From positions 186,001-250,000 of the forward strand of contig JAJPIO010000009.1 of the NCBI GenBank assembly GCA_021324735.1: 64,000 nt of DNA. The letters run 5' to 3'. Made by a program: the position numbers and the translations under genes. The notes beneath the pieces are model-generated. The model saw only the letters and a list, made by a program, of their open reading frames with translations. It ran no database searches and had not been told where the DNA came from. The DNA is from Bacteroidota bacterium (GTDB lineage: Bacteria > Bacteroidota > Ignavibacteria > Palsa-1295). Below, one piece after another: positions 42,082 to 50,154 of this stretch (within the stretch, counting starts at the first letter, position 1; every line of letters starts with the position of its first letter).

Positions 42082-42872
42082 TGGCTGAAATGAATTTTTA
42101 CGGGACGCCGCTTCCCTATATCGATCACAAGCCCTATCCCGGCAAGCTTATCGTAATCGAAGGTACGGATGGCGTCGGGCGTTCTACACATATTGCAGAA
42201 TTGCGGGCATGGCTCGAGGCACAAGGACATGCCGTGTCCGATACCGGAATGGCTCGCTCAGATCTTGCAGGCAAAGGACTGAAAGAGGCGAAGCTGGGGC
42301 ACACGCTTGGCCGCCTAACCATGCAGCTGTTCTATGCAACGGATTTTGCTGACCGCCTTGAAAATGAAATTCTTCCCGCATTGCGTGCTGGTTTTATCGT
42401 GTTAACGGACCGCTACATTTATTCCGCCATTGCCCGAGCTGTCGTTCGCGATATTGACCCAGACTGGGCTCGAGCATTATACGATTTTGCCATTGTTCCG
42501 GATGCGATCTTCTATCTTAAGATCAAATCGGTCAATGAACTGGTCATGCGCCTTATTTCCTCTGGTCGTGGATTCGACTATTGGGAAAGCGGAATGGACT
42601 TAAGCCTCGGCGAAGATTTCTATGAGAGCTTTGTCCTCTACCAGTCACGGTTGCTGGAGGAGTTCAACCGTATGAGCCTCGAATACGGCTTTCATACGAT
42701 CAATGCCTCCCGTTCTGTTGCTCGCGTTTCCGCCGATCTTCGCCGCGCCGTTACTGCGATCATCGAGCCGATGGCGCCGGCGTTGGAACCGGCAGATAGT
42801 CCGGAAGTGATCGCTCGCTTACGGCAGGACTTAACCGTGAAACCAAAGAAGCGAAAAAAGCCTGCCCTATAA
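42081..42872 (+). CDS. Thymidylate-kinase-like P-loop protein (second of pair, Walker A Lys replaced)
   Basis: 263 residues, paralogous to the preceding gene over its whole length: Walker A is GTDGVGRST (28-36), where the invariant Lys is Arg34, DRYIYSAIARAVV, and WESGMDLSLGEDFYES aligned with the YEAGMDMGLSDDPEES of the first. An N-terminal extension (residues 1-20) and a basic tail KPKKRKKPAL are extra. The Lys to Arg change normally cripples phosphate transfer, so this may be a regulatory or heterodimer partner of the first protein, as inference. Followed after 33 nt by a Ppx/GppA gene. Confidence 0.72.
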   Translation: MAEMNFYGTPLPYIDHKPYPGKLIVIEGTDGVGRSTHIAELRAWLEAQGHAVSDTGMARSDLAGKGLKEAKLGHTLGRLTMQLFYATDFADRLENEILPALRAGFIVLTDRYIYSAIARAVVRDIDPDWARALYDFAIVPDAIFYLKIKSVNELVMRLISSGRGFDYWESGMDLSLGEDFYESFVLYQSRLLEEFNRMSLEYGFHTINASRSVARVSADLRRAVTAIIEPMAPALEPADSPEVIARLRQDLTVKPKKRKKPAL

Positions 42873-42905
42873 GTGCTTCTCTAATTATCATCTCGGTTTC
42901 GTTGC

Positions 42906-44444
42906 ATGAAGATCGCAGCGATCGATATTGGTTCTAATTCTATTAAGCTCGCCATTGCGGAAGTTCTCCGTGGCGGCGCTATCCACGTTATTCGTCGAGA
43001 GAAGGAAGGTGTTCGGCTTGGCCATCGAACGCTGATGGAGCACCACCTCTCTTCGACGATGATCAATCGGGCGGCGGCGGTCATTGCTTCCTATCGCCAG
43101 ATCGCCGAACGGACCGGCGCCGAAAAGATCGTTACCGTTGCCACTGCTTCGGTCCGGGAAGCCGATAACCGCGATCAATTTGTCGCCGAAATTACCCGCA
43201 AGACCGGGGTCAACGTCGAAGTCCTTTCCGGTGTAGAAGAGGCGCGCCTCATTGGAATTGCTGCCTCATACGATCTGAACGAGCCGCGGAAGTCTCTTCT
43301 GAACATCGATATCGGTGGTGGTTCGACCGAGCTTTCGCTCCTGAAAAGTGGTAAAGAACGTGAATTACAGTCGATCAAGATCGGCGCAGTTCGACTGACC
43401 GACCAATTCCTGCAAAACGATCCGCCGACTCCGGAAGAAATTTCAGCACTCCGAAATGAGATCATGGGTGCGCTCGAACGACCGCTGCGGGAGCTACGCG
43501 GCAAAAAATGGGATGTTGTATCCGGCACGTCCGGTACTATTCTCTCACTTGCGCATGCCTTGTCGAACTCTGGCACCACCGTGCGTGAATCCGCTTCCGG
43601 ATGGGAGCCGCATGCGCGCATTGCTCGCACTCGATTATCCAAGCTCGTTTCAGTTCTACAGAAAGTATCCGCAAATGAACGAGCAGCGATCCCCGGTATC
43701 AATGCGCAGCGTGCCGAGATCATTGTAGCCGGCGGGATCATTCTCGAGAGCATTATGCGGCTCTTCCACATCACAGAAATTCGTCCGTCAGCATGGTCGC
43801 TTCGAGAAGGCGTTATTCTCGACCGTGTATGGCAGGAGCGGCAAGACTCCCGGATGCGCTTTGAAGCTACGGATAAGCGCTTAGTGGCCATTGAAGCACT
43901 GGGTGAACGCTTTGGGTACGAAGCAGAACATGGAAAACAGGTGGCACACCTTGCCGGCCAGATCTTCGATCAGCTTCACTCGCTGCATGGACTTACGCCG
44001 CATCATCGAACGTTGCTCTCGGCCGGGGCGCTGCTGCACGATCTGGGCTACGTCATCTCGCACGAATCGCACCACAAGCATTCGCAATATCTGATCTTGA
44101 ACTCCGATCTGACCGGATTTACCGAAGAAGAGCGCCGTATCATTGCCAATGTTGCCCGGTATCATCGGAAAGCGTTGCCCAAAACAAGCCATCCCGAATT
44201 CAGCAGCCTTAGCTACGATAACAAAGTGCTCGTCTGGAAGCTTGGTGGTATCGTTCGATTTGCGGACGCACTGGACCGTAGCCATCAGTCGCGTGTAAAA
44301 AAACTTCGATGCTCGTTAAGAGGGGAGCGTGTACTGGTCTCGTTGTTGGGATCGCGTAATTGCGAACATGAAATCTGGGCGGCAGGAAATAAGTCTTCGA
44401 TGTTCGAGGAGGCATTTAGCAAAAAGATCGAAGTAAAAGCGTAA
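42906..44444 (+). CDS. ppx: Ppx/GppA family phosphatase with HD-like C-terminal domain
   Basis: 512 residues. The N-terminal actin-like domains carry AAIDIGSNSIKLAIAEV (4-20), a phosphate loop in TVATASVREADN, and NIDIGGGSTELSLL (near 137-150); the C-terminal half has the HD-type LLHDLGYVISHESHHKHSQY. Members cleave inorganic polyphosphate or guanosine pentaphosphate, with roles in the phosphate and stringent response. The HD residues fit the extended Ppx class. It follows the kinase-like pair and ends 124 nt before a convergent TPM gene. Confidence 0.88.
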   Translation: MKIAAIDIGSNSIKLAIAEVLRGGAIHVIRREKEGVRLGHRTLMEHHLSSTMINRAAAVIASYRQIAERTGAEKIVTVATASVREADNRDQFVAEITRKTGVNVEVLSGVEEARLIGIAASYDLNEPRKSLLNIDIGGGSTELSLLKSGKERELQSIKIGAVRLTDQFLQNDPPTPEEISALRNEIMGALERPLRELRGKKWDVVSGTSGTILSLAHALSNSGTTVRESASGWEPHARIARTRLSKLVSVLQKVSANERAAIPGINAQRAEIIVAGGIILESIMRLFHITEIRPSAWSLREGVILDRVWQERQDSRMRFEATDKRLVAIEALGERFGYEAEHGKQVAHLAGQIFDQLHSLHGLTPHHRTLLSAGALLHDLGYVISHESHHKHSQYLILNSDLTGFTEEERRIIANVARYHRKALPKTSHPEFSSLSYDNKVLVWKLGGIVRFADALDRSHQSRVKKLRCSLRGERVLVSLLGSRNCEHEIWAAGNKSSMFEEAFSKKIEVKA

Positions 44445-44528
44445 GAAGCCTGCTTTAAAGATAGAGTAGAAGGGCGTTTACTATCTTCTTGCCTTAGATC
44501 GTCTTCTTTCCTTGAATCCTTAAAAATC

Positions 44529-44566
44529 AATCCTGAAAATCCATCAAATCCGTGTAATCCGGGTTC
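44529..44566 (-). repeat. AATCC-N4 nine-nucleotide repeat, copy 1
   Basis: AATCC recurs at 44529, 44538, 44547 and 44556, exactly every 9 nt, with a further one at 44515. On the minus strand it reads GGATT-N4 and begins 2 nt after the TPM gene stop. It is in the gap between two convergent genes, where no terminator is obvious. Confidence 0.55.
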
Positions 44567-44568
44567 TG

Positions 44569-45456
44569 CTACCAGCTTCCGCCGGCGCCTCCTCCTCCAG
44601 TCATTCCACCGCCGCCGCCCCAGCCACCGCCACCGAAGCCTCCGCCTCCAAATCCACCGAAGCTACCACCGCTCCAACCTCCGCCGCCCCAACCACGGCG
44701 ACCAGTATTAAAGATCGAGGACCAGAAGAGGCCTTGCAGTATTCCGCCGAGGCACCCGGAGCCGCCGCCGCCGGCGCCAACCACGGTCCTTCGTGCACCG
44801 GTGCCAGCTAACGCGCGGAGAATAAAAAGCACGAAGAAAAATCCCAGGACGATAAAGAACACGCCGGGTACCGAAGGCGCATTCTTTCGCTGGAAGGGAC
44901 TCGTTGGTTTGGTATTCTTGAACTCACCGCCGATGACCTGGAACATCGCGGTCGTTGCTTTATCTAATGCACTGTAGACGTTTCCCTTGCGTAGCTCCGG
45001 CACCATGATCTCCTGATAGATCATGCTCGTCGCCGCATCGGTGAGCGTTGGCTCGAGGCCGTAACCGGTCGTGATCCAACCTTTGTGGTCGTTGAGCGCT
45101 AACAGGATGAGGGCGCCATTATTCTGATGCGCCTGGCCGAATTTGTTGCTATCATACACCGCCACCGCAAAATCCTCTACCGGATAACCACCCAGCGTCG
45201 GGACCAGCAGGATCGCGATCTGTGTCGATGTTGAATCTTCGTAATGTCGAAGTTTTGCGTCGAGGGAAGAGATCTCCGCCGCGGAAAGGGTATTGGTCTC
45301 GTCGATCACGGGACCCGATGTAAACCGCGGGATCGCAGGCGTGGCATCTGCCGGATCGGCATAGGCAACTCGACCAAATGCAAGCATTACCAGAAGCGCG
45401 AGCGCAACACCGATACTCCGAGCGCTCCCCTTCATGCTTCTTGGTTCTGCTTTCAT
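44569..45456 (-). CDS. Secreted TPM domain protein (YgcG family) with Gly-rich tail
   Basis: 295 residues from the ATG at 45456 (an ATG at 45435 is also possible; both precede the signal peptide ending RVAYA). The TPM domain (residues about 40-180) shows VIDETNTLSAAEI, TSTQIAILLVPTLGGYPVED and YGLEPTLTDA. Then a membrane segment (near 195-215) and a Gly/Ser/Trp-rich C-terminus (GWGGGGWSGGSFGGFGGGG). TPM proteins often pair with LemA, as here, and are found in cell envelope roles; some act as acid phosphatases. 259 nt upstream gap to lemA. Confidence 0.85.
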   Translation of the reverse strand: MKAEPRSMKGSARSIGVALALLVMLAFGRVAYADPADATPAIPRFTSGPVIDETNTLSAAEISSLDAKLRHYEDSTSTQIAILLVPTLGGYPVEDFAVAVYDSNKFGQAHQNNGALILLALNDHKGWITTGYGLEPTLTDAATSMIYQEIMVPELRKGNVYSALDKATTAMFQVIGGEFKNTKPTSPFQRKNAPSVPGVFFIVLGFFFVLFILRALAGTGARRTVVGAGGGGSGCLGGILQGLFWSSIFNTGRRGWGGGGWSGGSFGGFGGGGFGGGGWGGGGGMTGGGGAGGSW

Positions 45457-45661
45457 TCTAATTTCGGTTTCAAAGAGACAGGTCCAAATAATTTCACTTT
45501 GTGTTTCGTTGTATTTTCATGAACCGAGACTCTCTCCACTGAAAATACGGACAAAACACCTTTCTATAAGATATACTAGAGATAAAATTCTGGAATTAAT
45601 TGAACACAATAATGTCACAAAAAGTTCCAGTTTTTATACTATATATGTATTCTTGACCATG

Positions 45662-45702
45662 ATTCGCTTTCCGTCACCTAAAAAGCAAAACGGAAAGCGA
45701 AT
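45662..45702. repeat. Inverted repeat downstream of lemA
   Basis: ATTCGCTTTCCGT (45662-45674) and ACGGAAAGCGAAT (45690-45702) are perfect 13-nt inverted arms around a 15-nt loop. It sits just after the lemA stop. No T-run follows on the minus strand, so it is not a simple terminator. The 45457-45715 gap otherwise looks AT-rich and non-coding. Confidence 0.5.
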
Positions 45703-45715
45703 GGATACTTCAAAG

Positions 45716-46420
45716 CTATTTGGTCACCGGTGAGGGCCTAACAGGGCCATGCGGTGCCGTGGCTGGACTCGGAGCCGTATTTTCCGGAGTCGGGGCCGTG
45801 GCCGGATTGGGAGCATTTTGCTCCGTGCCGAAATTCACTTTTGGTGCATTCTCTGCTCCTGCGGCTGCTTCGAAGTAAGGATACTGCGTGAAGCCGGACA
45901 TGCTGGCGATCATGCTCGTCGGGAATGAGCGAACGCGAGCATTGTAATCGCGTACCTGATCGTTATATCGGTTGCGTTCGAGCCGGATCCGATTTTCCTG
46001 TCCTTCGAGCTGTGACATCAGGACCGTAAAGTTCGCCTGGCTTTTCAGCTCCGGATATCGCTCCATTACCACCATCAGGCGGGAGAGTGCGCTGGAGAGA
46101 TCGCCTTGTACCTTTTGAAAATTCTGGAAAGCCTGCGGATCTTTCAATGCTTCGGGCGTGAGGTTCACGCCGGTCGCGCGACTGCGCGCGTCCACCACAT
46201 CGGTAAGCGTCTGTCGCTCCTGAACGGCCGAGCCTTTTACTGTCTCCACTAAATTTGGAATGAGATCGGCGCGCTGCTGGTAGACGTTGTTGAGCTGGCC
46301 GAGTTGTGATTTTACACCCTCGTCCATATTGACCAGGTTATTATAGGTCGTGCGCCACCAGATAAAGAGAATAAGAAGGAGAAGTATGATCCCTCCAACG
46401 ATGAGCGTTCCTTTTCGCAT
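45716..46420 (-). CDS. lemA: LemA family protein
   Basis: 234 residues. One membrane helix (near 5-22: GTLIVGGIILLLLILF) and the LemA helical domain: YNNLVNMDEGVKSQLGQL, YQQRADLIPNLVETVKG and MVVMERYPELKSQANF. The Pro/Ala-rich C-terminal ~50 residues (NPATAPTPENTAPSPATAP) look unstructured. LemA is an inner-membrane protein of uncertain role, often linked to TPM and M48 protease genes. The TPM gene follows downstream on the same strand, consistent with a lemA-TPM unit. Confidence 0.9.
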   Translation of the reverse strand: MRKGTLIVGGIILLLLILFIWWRTTYNNLVNMDEGVKSQLGQLNNVYQQRADLIPNLVETVKGSAVQERQTLTDVVDARSRATGVNLTPEALKDPQAFQNFQKVQGDLSSALSRLMVVMERYPELKSQANFTVLMSQLEGQENRIRLERNRYNDQVRDYNARVRSFPTSMIASMSGFTQYPYFEAAAGAENAPKVNFGTEQNAPNPATAPTPENTAPSPATAPHGPVRPSPVTK

Positions 46421-46486
46421 AAGTTTGTGCAGTTAACGGTGAATAGCCTTGTCGGCAATGCCCAGGAGGAATGTCAGGTTCCTGGA

Positions 46487-47266
46487 TTAGATCCTTAAGC
46501 CGAGGTTGGCTTGCATGGTGATGATACGCCAGTTACCGAGCTCTCCGCCGGTGCATCGGCTGGCATAATTTGAAATTGCGTTGGTGATCGGGTATCCGGC
46601 GCGAGCTTCGAGAATGAGTTGGTGTTTTCCGATATCGGCCAGCTTAACGCCCAAACCGGCCCGAATATCGAGCCGAAACCTCGTGGCGTACTCGCTGTGA
46701 TCCCAGAACGAATAATCGGTGTACGTCACACCTTTATTCTCGGTTTCGCTGATGACAGCCAAACCGAAACTGGCGCCGATCATAAAATAGCCGTTCCGGG
46801 CGCCACCCTGGAATTTCAGGAATGGCTCGAACAACACATACTGCCAATAGTGATAAGCATCCGCCGGTTCGATGAGGCTGTCATTCGGATCGGGATTGAG
46901 CTGAATGCAACTGCCATTGGCACCGAACCCGCGCATATCCTGGAAGGCGAAATCGAACATCAATCCCACCTTTTGTCCCTCTTTGGTAAGATCGAAACTG
47001 AGGCCGCCGCCGAAGCCAGCGCCTGTCGCATTAGCAGGGAAAGCCTTGCCCGAAAACAAATTGAGGCTACCCGTCACGTACGGCATGATCGTGACTTTGT
47101 CGAAGAGTGGCGTCACCGGAGGGGGTACCCCTTTTTCCGGAGTTTGCGCATGGGCGAGCGAAAGGTGTGCAAAAAAGGCTGCCGCAAGAACCAACACTCG
47201 AACAGCCGCGATAACGCGGCTGCATTCGAGAGATAAAATTACACTGCGGCCTACGAACGTAAGCAT
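46487..47266 (-). CDS. Exported outer-membrane-type beta-barrel-like protein
   Basis: 259 residues. N-terminus with signal peptide (LVLAAAFFAHLSLAHA then Q) and a mature part of alternating strands ending LEARAGYPITNAIS and MQANLGLRI with a terminal aromatic/hydrophobic pattern typical of outer-membrane barrels. No named motif. It precedes lemA on the same strand by 66 nt and follows two other such proteins, so 46487-48639 is a run of three barrel-like genes. Confidence 0.6.
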   Translation of the reverse strand: MLTFVGRSVILSLECSRVIAAVRVLVLAAAFFAHLSLAHAQTPEKGVPPPVTPLFDKVTIMPYVTGSLNLFSGKAFPANATGAGFGGGLSFDLTKEGQKVGLMFDFAFQDMRGFGANGSCIQLNPDPNDSLIEPADAYHYWQYVLFEPFLKFQGGARNGYFMIGASFGLAVISETENKGVTYTDYSFWDHSEYATRFRLDIRAGLGVKLADIGKHQLILEARAGYPITNAISNYASRCTGGELGNWRIITMQANLGLRI

Positions 47267-47287
47267 TCGCTGCTTAGAAGAATATAT

Positions 47288-47848
47288 TTACCAAGCGTAT
47301 CCCAAACCTAGCGCAAGGATCGGTGCAGCACCGGTCGCGTTCGAGCGAGCCTCGTTACCACCGAAGCCAATACGAAGCCCGAACATCGGCTCGATCGAGA
47401 ACTGATCGAAGATCCACTTATAGGCAAGATCGCCACCGATCCACGCTACGATCGAAGATTTACCAAGATTGGACGATCGGAAGAACAGAAGGTCCGCCGC
47501 CGGTTCGACCGAAAGGCCGGTGATCGCACGGCTATCGGCGATATAAATTCGGTATGCGCCGCCAACGCCAAAGCCGGACCAGTCGATACCGGTCGAAGGT
47601 GCCGGCCAATAATGAGCGCGAATGACCCAGCTATAGACCGGTCCGATCTTATACTCATATTGGAATGTGAGCGGGAAATTGTACGCTAATCCGAGTGGAT
47701 CAATAGAAATAACTTGAGTTTTAGAGCTCGGCCGAGCCTGGGCGAACGAATGTTCTGCACCGAATGCCAATGAAAGCACTATTGCTGAAGCAAGGACGAA
47801 CCGCAAGCTAAAATGCGAAAAGAACGTGGGTGCAATTCCAGATTTCAT
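47288..47848 (-). CDS. Outer-membrane-type protein, paralogue of the next upstream gene
   Basis: Counted from the ATG at 47848 (186 residues), which puts a clean signal peptide MKSGIAPTFFSHFSLRFV then LASAIVLSLAF at the N-terminus, ending HSFAQA. A start at 47920 would add 24 residues and overlap a likely promoter at 47926-47933. Mature part has ISIDPLGLAYNF, AYRIYIADSRAITGL and ends ILALGLGYAW. The IDPLG motif and length match the protein at 48010-48639 (EVDPLGQIL and FGYTWW), so they are tandem paralogues. Confidence 0.65.
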   Translation of the reverse strand: MKSGIAPTFFSHFSLRFVLASAIVLSLAFGAEHSFAQARPSSKTQVISIDPLGLAYNFPLTFQYEYKIGPVYSWVIRAHYWPAPSTGIDWSGFGVGGAYRIYIADSRAITGLSVEPAADLLFFRSSNLGKSSIVAWIGGDLAYKWIFDQFSIEPMFGLRIGFGGNEARSNATGAAPILALGLGYAW

Positions 47849-47925
47849 ACTATCGTAAGACCTCCAAAAAGGGTGTATAGCTAAGAACACGCCGGGTGCC
47901 ACAAACTCACCACCCGGCATTTTGT

Positions 47926-47933
47926 CAAATATA
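47926..47933 (-). promoter_or_regulatory. Possible -7 element for the 47288-47848 gene
   Basis: On the minus strand TATATTTG matches TAnnTTTG and lies about 77 nt before the start at 47848. It supports that start over the one at 47920. No -33 TTG at the usual spacing. Confidence 0.3.
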
Positions 47934-48009
47934 CGGAAGAGATCGGCTTAACTCGCGAAGTTTGCCTATAAACGCCAATTCCACACGCAGAATTTAAATG
48001 CCGTCGCGG

Positions 48010-48639
48010 CTACCACCAGGTATACCCAAACGGTAGGGCAATGTAGGGAAGTACGCGTTTACCAACGTGATTAGTGATAAGGTACGCGTCCATTATAAGA
48101 CGTGGCTCGATAAAGTAATTGCCTTTGCCGCCACCGAATACGAATTTATATCCCATCTCGGCGGTAAGCCGAAAGGAGATCGTCTGATTGACGAGGCCAA
48201 TTCCTGCGCCGACCCCTGCATATTGTCCGACGAGGGCCGCATTATCGATCAGATAGATGCGCTCGAGCGCACCAACAGAAACACCCGATTCGGGATACCA
48301 TCCATACACGCTCTTATCTTCGAGCTTCCTCTGGTATACGATCTCGTAAACGCGAGTAAAGTTAGGATCGAGACGCTGTTCGAACTGTGCACTTACGCGT
48401 CCCAGTATCTGCCCTAATGGATCAACTTCAACGGCGTAGCGCTGAAGGTAACGATAGAACTCATACTTGCCGGCGGTCTGGGCCTTACAATTAATAATTA
48501 AGAAAGAAGAATTAATAGCAACAGCGGCTAAAATAAGGATGCAGCGTTTGACCGGAAGAATTCGGATAGGTCTGTCATTCTGAGCGGAGCGGAGATTTGC
48601 GGAGTCGAAGAATCTCTTAAGGATGGTGAGGAGCTTCAT
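48010..48639 (-). CDS. Outer-membrane-type protein with a repeat-built N-terminus
   Basis: 209 residues. The mature part (YEFYRYLQRYAVEVDPLG onward) is paralogous to the previous gene and ends ALPFGYTWW. The N-terminal 50 residues are odd: RFFDSANLRSAQNDR translates a dispersed intergenic repeat (48574-48616), and NSSFLIIN translates another (48481-48520). There is no other ATG in the N-terminal half, so either the protein truly starts in the repeat or translation starts at a non-standard codon after it. The signal peptide would then be ILILAAVAINSSFLIIN. The gap up to 48761 is non-coding. Confidence 0.55.
   Translation of the reverse strand: MKLLTILKRFFDSANLRSAQNDRPIRILPVKRCILILAAVAINSSFLIINCKAQTAGKYEFYRYLQRYAVEVDPLGQILGRVSAQFEQRLDPNFTRVYEIVYQRKLEDKSVYGWYPESGVSVGALERIYLIDNAALVGQYAGVGAGIGLVNQTISFRLTAEMGYKFVFGGGKGNYFIEPRLIMDAYLITNHVGKRVLPYIALPFGYTWW
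48481..48520 (-). repeat. 40-nt AT-rich repeat, copy inside a reading frame
   Basis: On the minus strand it reads TGCTATTAATTCTTCTTTCT followed by TAATTATTAATTGTAAGGCC. It is an inverted copy, with five mismatches, of 48732-48771. It encodes the NSSFLIIN part of the barrel-like protein. Confidence 0.6.
48574..48616 (-). repeat. Dispersed repeat of the GTCATTCTGAGCGGAGC type
   Basis: The plus strand reads GTCATTCTGAGCGGAGCGGA then a GGAGTCGAAGAATCTC end. I recall short sequences like this scattered through several bacterial genomes; not verified. It lies within the N-terminal codons of the barrel-like protein. Confidence 0.5.
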
Positions 48640-48731
48640 TCGAAAGTAATCTCGCTCAATGAAGAATGCAACTAAGGCCAGCTTTCGAACGCATTGCCGG
48701 CTACCACTCCTTCCGGATTCCTGAAGAGGCC

Positions 48732-48771
48732 TTCTATTAATTGTTCTTTCTTAATTATTAATTATGAGGCT
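48732..48771 (+). repeat. 40-nt AT-rich repeat, copy at the acyl-CoA dehydrogenase end
   Basis: TTCTATTAATTGTTCTTTCT followed by TAATTATTAATTATGAGGCT; an inverted match of 48481-48520. It includes the last codons and stop of the acyl-CoA dehydrogenase. Confidence 0.6.
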
Positions 48772-49919
48772 TCGTACTCTTTTAGTAATTGCCGTGCAAT
48801 GACGATGTGCTGGATCTCGCTGGTGCCTTCGTAGATCTCGGTGATCTTCGCATCGCGTAACGCGCGCTCGACAAGATACTCGCGAACATACCCATAGCCG
48901 CCATGCACCTGAATAGCTTCCGTGGCTACTTCCATAGCGATCTTTGACGCATAGAGTTTCGCCATCGCTGCTTCTTTGATGTAGCTCTCATGTGCATCCT
49001 TGTTACGCGCGGCACGAAGTATCAGCATTCTGGCCGCCTCGATCTTTACCTGCATATCAGCCAGTTTGAACTGGATCGTCTGCAATTGATTGATCGGCTT
49101 ACCGAATGCGTAGCGTTCGAACGAATAACGCACGGCTTTATCCATGGCGCCGCTGGCAATGCCCAACGCCTGGGCAGCAATGCCAATGCGTCCGCCGTTC
49201 AGCGTTTCCATTGCGATCTTAAAGCCCTGACCGACCGTACCAAGAATGCGATCGGCTGTAACGCGGACATCCGTAAATCCTAACGAACAGGTATCGCTCG
49301 AGCGGATACCCAGTTTATCTTCCTTGAGACCGACCTCAAATCCCGGCATTCCTTTATCGATAAGGAATGCGGTGATGCCGTGATGCTTTTTCGCCGGATC
49401 GGTCTGCGCGAAGACGATATAATGATCAGCCTTCGTGCCGTTCGTGATCCAATTCTTTGCGCCATTGATGAGATAACTGCCGTCGCTCTGTAAAGTAGCG
49501 GTCGTGGCCTGTTGCGTAGCATCGGAGCCGACGCCCGGTTCGCTTAAGCAGTAAGCGCCTAATTTTTGGCCGGTCGCGAGCGGCCGCAGGAAGCGCTCCT
49601 TTTGCTCGTCCGATCCAAACGTCTCGATGACCCAGCAAACCAGCGAATTATTGACCGACATGATCACCCCTACGCTCGCGTCGATCTTCGAGATCTCTTC
49701 GATAGCGAGAACGTAGCATACCGTGTCCAGCCCGGCGCCGCCCCATTCCGGCGAGACCATCATTCCCATAAAGCCAAGCTCGCCCAGCTTTTGGACGATC
49801 TCGGTCGGGAATTCGCCCGTTTTATCGCGCTCGACAGCGCTCGAAACAATTTCATTTTCGGCAAATTCGCGTGCTGCGTCGCGAATTGCAATATGGTCAT
49901 CAGAATACTGGAAATTCAT
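48762..49919 (-). CDS. Acyl-CoA dehydrogenase
   Basis: 385 residues, full length. FAD-binding segments are LSEPGVGSDATQQATTA and NGAKNWITNGTKA, the catalytic Glu is E364 in IYEGTSEIQHIV, and ALGIASGAMDKAVRYSFERY is the usual helix. The catalytic Glu near the C-terminus is the position seen in short/medium/butyryl-CoA type enzymes rather than isovaleryl type. It oxidises acyl-CoA to enoyl-CoA and would pass electrons to ETF (etfBA in this window). It lies downstream of an aldehyde dehydrogenase on the same strand, separated by a repeat-filled 263-nt gap. Confidence 0.95.
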   Translation of the reverse strand: MNFQYSDDHIAIRDAAREFAENEIVSSAVERDKTGEFPTEIVQKLGELGFMGMMVSPEWGGAGLDTVCYVLAIEEISKIDASVGVIMSVNNSLVCWVIETFGSDEQKERFLRPLATGQKLGAYCLSEPGVGSDATQQATTATLQSDGSYLINGAKNWITNGTKADHYIVFAQTDPAKKHHGITAFLIDKGMPGFEVGLKEDKLGIRSSDTCSLGFTDVRVTADRILGTVGQGFKIAMETLNGGRIGIAAQALGIASGAMDKAVRYSFERYAFGKPINQLQTIQFKLADMQVKIEAARMLILRAARNKDAHESYIKEAAMAKLYASKIAMEVATEAIQVHGGYGYVREYLVERALRDAKITEIYEGTSEIQHIVIARQLLKEYEAS

Positions 49920-49930
49920 AATGAGAACCT

Positions 49931-49990
49931 GAACCTGGATTACGCGGATAAAGAACCTGGATTACGCGGATTAAAGGGATTGCACGGATC
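49931..49990 (+). repeat. AATCC-N4 nine-nucleotide repeat, copy 2 (tandem pair)
   Basis: GAACCTGGATTACGCGGATA (49931-49950) and GAACCTGGATTACGCGGATT (49953-49972) are near-identical 20-mers 22 nt apart. Beyond them GGATT recurs at 49959, 49968, 49977 and GGATC at 49986, every 9 nt. The same 20-mer is present inverted at 50165-50184, so the 232-bp interval is bounded by 20-bp inverted ends. Confidence 0.65.
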
Positions 49991-50154
49991 AGTAGATCTA
50001 TCCGAATGTCCCTATGCTGTCCGAATACTCCTCTCTTGCAAAGAACAGAATCGAAAAAATTAAATATGTGATCGCTGTAAACACGGACAAGTTTTGAAAA
50101 AGCCCCAGCAATTTCATTTTGTCATAATTGAGGAAAGGGGTAGTAGATCCGAAA

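Noticed and set aside
43175-43891. 238-codon frame antisense to the Ppx/GppA gene
   Set aside because: The opposite strand encodes a full-length conserved enzyme; the frame is Arg/Ser-rich as expected of a shadow.
45662-45702. 13-bp inverted repeat after lemA as a terminator
   Set aside because: The loop is long (15 nt) and neither side has a T-run, so I list it only as an inverted repeat.
46619-47236. 205-codon frame antisense to the barrel-like protein
   Set aside because: The minus-strand gene has a signal peptide and barrel pattern; the plus frame has none.
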